Origin: a bacterium
Lineage (GTDB): Bacteria > Nitrospinota_A > UBA7883 > JACRGQ01
Assembly (NCBI GenBank): GCA_021815535.1
Contig: JAKAGL010000056.1
Location: 1-10,860 of the forward strand
Direction: 5' to 3'
DNA length: 10,860 nt
Shown here: positions 8,563-10,860 of the stretch, piece after piece
Layout: each line of letters begins with the position of its first letter
How positions within the stretch are numbered: position 1 is the stretch's first letter
Program-made: the position numbers and the translations under genes
Notes under the pieces: generated by a model
Told to the model about the DNA's origin: nothing
Database searches by the model: none
The model's input: the letters and a program-made list of their open reading frames with translations, nothing else

Positions 8563-8610
8563 CCGCAGATTGATAGTAAAATTCGCTCCTCATGGATTTT
8601 GCATCGAAGT

Positions 8611-8680
8611 TTGCCGCGGAACAATGTTTAGCTACGCGTGTCGCGTGGCAGTTCCGCGGTGATGGTTTCCACCTTGGAGG
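8611..8680 (+). promoter_or_regulatory. Structured 5' leader of the small exported-protein gene
   Basis: An outer stem pairs 8611-8622 with 8651-8662 (12 bp including two G-U; the nine-base core CCGCGGAAC/GTTCCGCGG is perfect). Inside it an 8-bp stem pairs GCTACGCG (8631-8638) with CGCGTGGC (8642-8649) around a TGT loop. The asymmetric internal loop has 8 nt on the 5' side and 1 nt on the 3' side. Four bases downstream a second, weaker hairpin pairs TTTCCA (8666-8671) with TGGAGG (8675-8680) and covers the whole GGAGG ribosome binding site. A plausible promoter lies upstream (TTGGCA 8551-8556; TAAAAT 8577-8582, spacing a poor 20 bp). The layout is that of a translational control element, but it matches no riboswitch class I know. 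Confidence 0.5.
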
Positions 8681-8686
8681 ATCCGC

Positions 8687-8860
8687 ATGAAAAAGTTCCT
8701 GTCCATCGCCCTTGTTGCCGCCGCTTTCACCTGCTTCGTTGCCCCCGCGTTTGCCCATGAAGCGAAGGCCGAAGAGAAGAAAGTTGAAAAGAAGGCCGAT
8801 AAGAAAGCCGAAAAGGGCGAAGTGAAGGCCGAAGAAAAGAAAGCCGAAGAAAAGAAATAA
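8687..8860 (+). CDS. Small exported Lys/Glu/Ala-rich protein, unknown function
   Basis: This 57-codon gene has an ideal ribosome binding site, GGAGG (8676-8680), 6 nt before the ATG. The product starts with a textbook signal peptide: MKKFLSIAL, a hydrophobic core to about residue 22, and a signal peptidase I site AFA|HE after residue 23. The mature part is only about 34 residues and consists almost entirely of K, E and A with one D, two G-containing turns and no aromatic residue. It reads as repeats of the type AEEKK/AEKK and is likely a highly charged, salt-bridged single helix or disordered. C16 lies in the signal peptide and does not form a good lipobox. Translation ends in TAA just before an intrinsic terminator, so this is a complete monocistronic unit. 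Similar KE-rich exported peptides are common in environmental genomes without known function. The gene call is strong; no function can be assigned. Confidence 0.8.
   Translation: MKKFLSIALVAAAFTCFVAPAFAHEAKAEEKKVEKKADKKAEKGEVKAEEKKAEEKK
8828..8857 (+). repeat. Two perfect 15-nt tandem copies in the small exported-protein gene
   Basis: The 15-mer GCCGAAGAAAAGAAA occurs at 8828-8842 and again at 8843-8857, encoding AEEKK twice, immediately before the stop. Less perfect copies lie upstream in the same gene. The in-frame repeat implies growth by slippage or duplication. Confidence 0.85.
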
Positions 8861-8885
8861 CCCTCTTTCCTTTACCCGACTTTGC

Positions 8886-8922
8886 GCCCCGGAACGGCTC
8901 ACCGCCGCCGGGGCTTTTTTTT
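8886..8922 (+). terminator. Rho-independent terminator of the small exported-protein gene
   Basis: A perfect 7-bp GC stem, GCCCCGG (8886-8892) with CCGGGGC (8908-8914), can be extended by a small inner CGG/CCG pairing. It is followed directly by eight T (8915-8922). It lies 25 nt after the stop codon. Confidence 0.88.
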
Positions 8923-9040
8923 GGCCATTGGTTTCAGGCGGCGGTTGCCCGCCAAGGAAATCCTCCGCGGCATTCCCTATAAAGTTAAATATGTTTGGCT
9001 GGACGCCGGATGGCGCGATAAACTGCTTTCCATAAACCCG

Positions 9041-10012
9041 ATGAATAAAATATTTTGGCTTATGGCGGTTGCGGCGCTGATGGCCTGCGCGCCGTTCATG
9101 GTGGAAGAAGCCCAAGCCACCCAGATATTCGCTGACCAGACCGGCAAAAACTGCAATTACTGCCACATCGGCCGTCCTGACAATCTTGAATTCACCCCCG
9201 ACGGCGACCTTTTCGTCAAAAACTATTACCGGCTTCCCGGCACGGACGACGGAGCCTCGAAAACCGGACTAAGCCTTGCCCTTGAACGCAAAATCCGGCG
9301 TATCCTTTTGGCGGTTCACGCCGCCGCGGCGGTAGCGCTGGCGGGAGCGGCGATCTTTTTCGGCTTTGTACCCCGGCCGATGGCCCGTGAAGACCTTCCC
9401 CCGGGCGAACGCAGATTCATCTGGTCGACGATGGGCCTTGCCATCCTTTGCGGCGCGCTGCTGGTGCCTTTCGTCTATCAGCCGGACGTCGATTTCTGGC
9501 ATTCCACATACGGCGCCTTTCTTGGATTAAAAGTGGTTCTCACCAATTTTCTGGTGCTGGTGATGACGTTCCGGCTGATCGTGGCGCGCCAAACATCGCG
9601 CGTGCGCAAAAAAGCCGAGGTGTTCCTCGTAATGCCCGGTTTTTCCCGCACCCAAACATTTTCAGCCGCCGACCTCAAGCACTTTAACGGACGCAAAGGG
9701 CGGCGCGCGCTGATCGCCTATAAGGGGAAGGTGTACGATGTCACCAATGCGCGGCACTGGAATAACGGCCTCCACCAGAACAAACACACCGCCGGCGCCG
9801 ATCTGACCGGCGGCATCGCCACCGCGCCGCATGGGGAAGCGGTGCTCGAAGCCGCCAAGGAAGTGGGCACGTACGACGCATTGCTCACCGCTTCGTGTTT
9901 CGACGAGTTGCGGCGGCTTGATGCCCATGTGCGGCGGTTCAATACTTTTTCACGCGCATCCGCGGCGGTGGCGGCCGCTCTGGCGGTCACGCTGGCGTTC
10001 TGGCATCAATAA
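9041..10012 (+). CDS. Membrane electron-transfer protein: c-type haem motif, 3-4 TM helices, cytochrome b5 domain
   Basis: This 323-residue protein, by position: an export signal or anchor (about 3-20; possible cleavage AQA|TQ after 26); a short domain with one c-type haem site CNYCH (38-42), presumably periplasmic; TM helices near 88-110, 127-147 and 155-182; a Lys/Arg-rich turn (182-192); a cytochrome b5-like domain (about 196-275) with AYKGKVYDVTN (226-236), candidate axial histidines H245/H249 in the HxxxHxAGxDLT segment and H264 in APHGE; and a last TM helix (about 305-321). Positive charges after the third of these helices put the b5 domain in the cytoplasm. H93 and H154 lie at or in membrane helices and could bind a further haem. 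The frame is open upstream to 8882, but that part runs through the terminator, so ATG 9041, which begins the signal sequence, is chosen although its ribosome binding site is poor. Electron carrier is an inference; partners are unknown. It is alone between terminators/promoters rather than in an operon. Confidence 0.75.
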   Translation: MNKIFWLMAVAALMACAPFMVEEAQATQIFADQTGKNCNYCHIGRPDNLEFTPDGDLFVKNYYRLPGTDDGASKTGLSLALERKIRRILLAVHAAAAVALAGAAIFFGFVPRPMAREDLPPGERRFIWSTMGLAILCGALLVPFVYQPDVDFWHSTYGAFLGLKVVLTNFLVLVMTFRLIVARQTSRVRKKAEVFLVMPGFSRTQTFSAADLKHFNGRKGRRALIAYKGKVYDVTNARHWNNGLHQNKHTAGADLTGGIATAPHGEAVLEAAKEVGTYDALLTASCFDELRRLDAHVRRFNTFSRASAAVAAALAVTLAFWHQ

Positions 10013-10039
10013 CCCCCTCAGCCGCCGGCGTGGTTACTG

Positions 10040-10048
10040 TGTTACAAT
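10040..10048 (+). promoter_or_regulatory. Possible extended -10 promoter of the arsenosugar-type genes
   Basis: TGT-TACAAT matches an extended -10 element (TGn plus five of six bases). No -35 is convincing at the usual distance. Transcription would start near 10055, about 34 nt before the ATG at 10089. No ArsR-type operator palindrome was recognised. Confidence 0.35.
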
Positions 10049-10088
10049 CAATGAAATTGCCTAGGAAACGCAACATTGAGGAAAATGA

Positions 10089-10421
10089 ATGGAAACGTAT
10101 TACAACCCGGCGGACCTTGAAAAATTCGGCCACATGGGGAAGGACGCCCCGGAACTTTGGGCCGCCTTCATGCAGTGGTATGGCAAGGTTTTTCAGGAGG
10201 GGGAACTCACCCAACGGGAAAAGGCGCTCATCGCCTTGGCGGTGGCCCACGCCGTGCAGTGCCCCTATTGCATCGACGCTTACACCAAGGAATGCCTTGA
10301 AAAAGGCTCCAATACCGGCCAGATGACCGAGGCGATCCACGTGGCGGCGGCCATACGGGGAGGAGCTTCGATGGTGCACGGTGTGCAAATGCGCAACACC
10401 GCGGAAAAACTTTCGTTTTAG
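10089..10421 (+). CDS. AhpD-like (carboxymuconolactone decarboxylase fold) protein associated with arsenosugar biosynthesis
   Basis: This 110-residue all-helical protein belongs to the AhpD/carboxymuconolactone decarboxylase superfamily. The core signature is E44 (TQREKALIALAVAH), H54 and the redox pair C58-P-Y-C61, followed by IDAYT. In AhpD the position four residues after the second cysteine is histidine; here it is Y65, as I recall for the subgroup that accompanies ArsS. The next gene, 2 nt downstream, is an ArsS-like radical SAM protein, and this pairing is the reason for the specific name. The chemistry of this subgroup is not established; a thiol redox role or a carrier role is inferred. 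The ATG at 10089 is chosen because GAGGA (10078-10082) lies 6 nt upstream. An overlapping ATG at 10085 is in another frame. There are no signal or membrane segments, so it is cytoplasmic. An alternative reading is a generic alkylhydroperoxidase-like protein. Confidence 0.85.
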   Translation: METYYNPADLEKFGHMGKDAPELWAAFMQWYGKVFQEGELTQREKALIALAVAHAVQCPYCIDAYTKECLEKGSNTGQMTEAIHVAAAIRGGASMVHGVQMRNTAEKLSF

Positions 10422-10423
10422 CG

Positions 10424-10860
10424 ATGACCGCCGCCATCACTTCGTTCGACGACGCGCTCAGGGCGTGCAGCCTGTTCCCGTTGCGCGCCGACGGCATCGC
10501 CACCTTGCAGGTGAACTTGGGGAAAAAATGCAACCAGGCATGCAACCACTGCCACGTCGAAGCGGGGCCGAACCGCACTGAAATGATGGGTGAGGCCGTG
10601 ATGGAACGGTGTCTCGCCCTGCTGGAAGGCGAACGGATACCGGTATTGGACATCACCGGCGGCGCGCCGGAACTGCACCCGCACTACCGGATGTTTGTCG
10701 AGCGAGCCCGCTGTATCGGCGCGGCGGTCATGACCCGGTGCAACCTCACCATTTTGCACGAACCGGGGATGGAGGACTTGCCCGCGTTCTGGAAAGCGCA
10801 TAACGTCGCTATTGTCGTGTCGCTGCCTTACTTCCGCCGCGCGGAGGCCGATGCGGTGCG
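10424..10860 (+). CDS. arsS: Radical SAM protein, ArsS-like (arsenosugar biosynthesis), 5' part only
   Basis: The frame is open from ATG 10424 to the window edge (145 codons) with no stop, so the C-terminal half is missing. The radical SAM cluster motif CxxxCxxC is C36, C40, C43 (KKCNQACNHCHVEAGP); H44 and the VEAGP that follows are typical of this subfamily. DITGGAPELHPHYR (about 78-91) is the SAM-binding GGE-like strand, here GGAPE, and RCNLTIL (about 107-113) is another family mark. ArsS is proposed to attach the 5'-deoxyadenosyl group to dimethylarsenite on the way to arsenosugars. The AhpD-like partner ends 2 nt upstream, so the two are co-transcribed and probably coupled. No arsM methyltransferase or arsenite transporter is visible inside the window; they may lie to the right. 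Some family members are selenoproteins, which cannot be judged from this fragment. The superfamily is certain and the subfamily likely. Confidence 0.85.
   Translation, partial: MTAAITSFDDALRACSLFPLRADGIATLQVNLGKKCNQACNHCHVEAGPNRTEMMGEAVMERCLALLEGERIPVLDITGGAPELHPHYRMFVERARCIGAAVMTRCNLTILHEPGMEDLPAFWKAHNVAIVVSLPYFRRAEADAV

Noticed and set aside
8526..8686. Cobalamin riboswitch between cobS and the small gene
   Set aside because: The folded leader has no B12 box or multi-arm core, and the downstream gene is not a cobamide gene.
8882..9040. Upstream extension of the cytochrome gene
   Set aside because: It starts inside the intrinsic terminator of the previous gene and is arginine-rich noise; the signal sequence begins at ATG 9041.
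8923..9040. Promoter of the cytochrome gene
   Set aside because: TATAAA (8978-8983) and GATAAA (9017-9022) are possible -10 elements, but neither has a convincing -35 at a proper distance, so no site was annotated.

Overview
The window is about 60% GC and densely coded. It looks like ordinary chromosome of a Gram-negative, probably aquatic or sediment-dwelling bacterium: there are exported proteins, a PilZ receptor, a c-type cytochrome and an arsenosugar-type gene pair. I cannot name the phylum from sequence alone. The mixture would suit Nitrospinota, Desulfobacterota or a related lineage, but that is a guess. No IS element, CRISPR array, prophage or integrase is visible.

Layout. Positions 1-597 (+) hold the 3' end of uroporphyrinogen-III synthase (hemD), overlapping a small PilZ-domain gene. 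Positions 688-3080 (-) hold pheA (chorismate mutase/prephenate dehydratase), hisC-type aminotransferase overlapping it by 4 nt, then a tRNA-Leu(GAG) with its own promoter. acs (acetyl-CoA synthetase) is divergent from pheA and runs from 3204 to 5183 (+). Positions 5402-8525 (+) form a compact cobamide operon, cbiR-cobU-cobT-cobS. Positions 8526-8922 hold a solo unit: a strongly folded leader, a 57-codon gene for an exported Lys/Glu/Ala-rich peptide, and a clear intrinsic terminator. Positions 9041-10012 (+) encode a membrane protein with one c-type haem motif and a cytochrome b5 domain. From 10089 to the window end (+) lie an AhpD-like gene and the 5' part of an ArsS-like radical SAM gene.

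How the genes work together. The cobamide operon reads as a salvage and remodelling line. CbiR opens the nucleotide loop of an unsuitable cobamide, CobU activates the resulting cobinamide phosphate with GTP, CobT makes alpha-ribazole phosphate from dimethylbenzimidazole, and CobS joins the two. PheA and HisC could together give phenylpyruvate and then phenylalanine. The AhpD-like/ArsS pair points to arsenosugar-type organoarsenic metabolism.

The least explained parts are the folded leader with its small exported peptide (8611-8922), the c-haem/b5 membrane fusion (9041-10012), and an altered ACT-domain motif in PheA.
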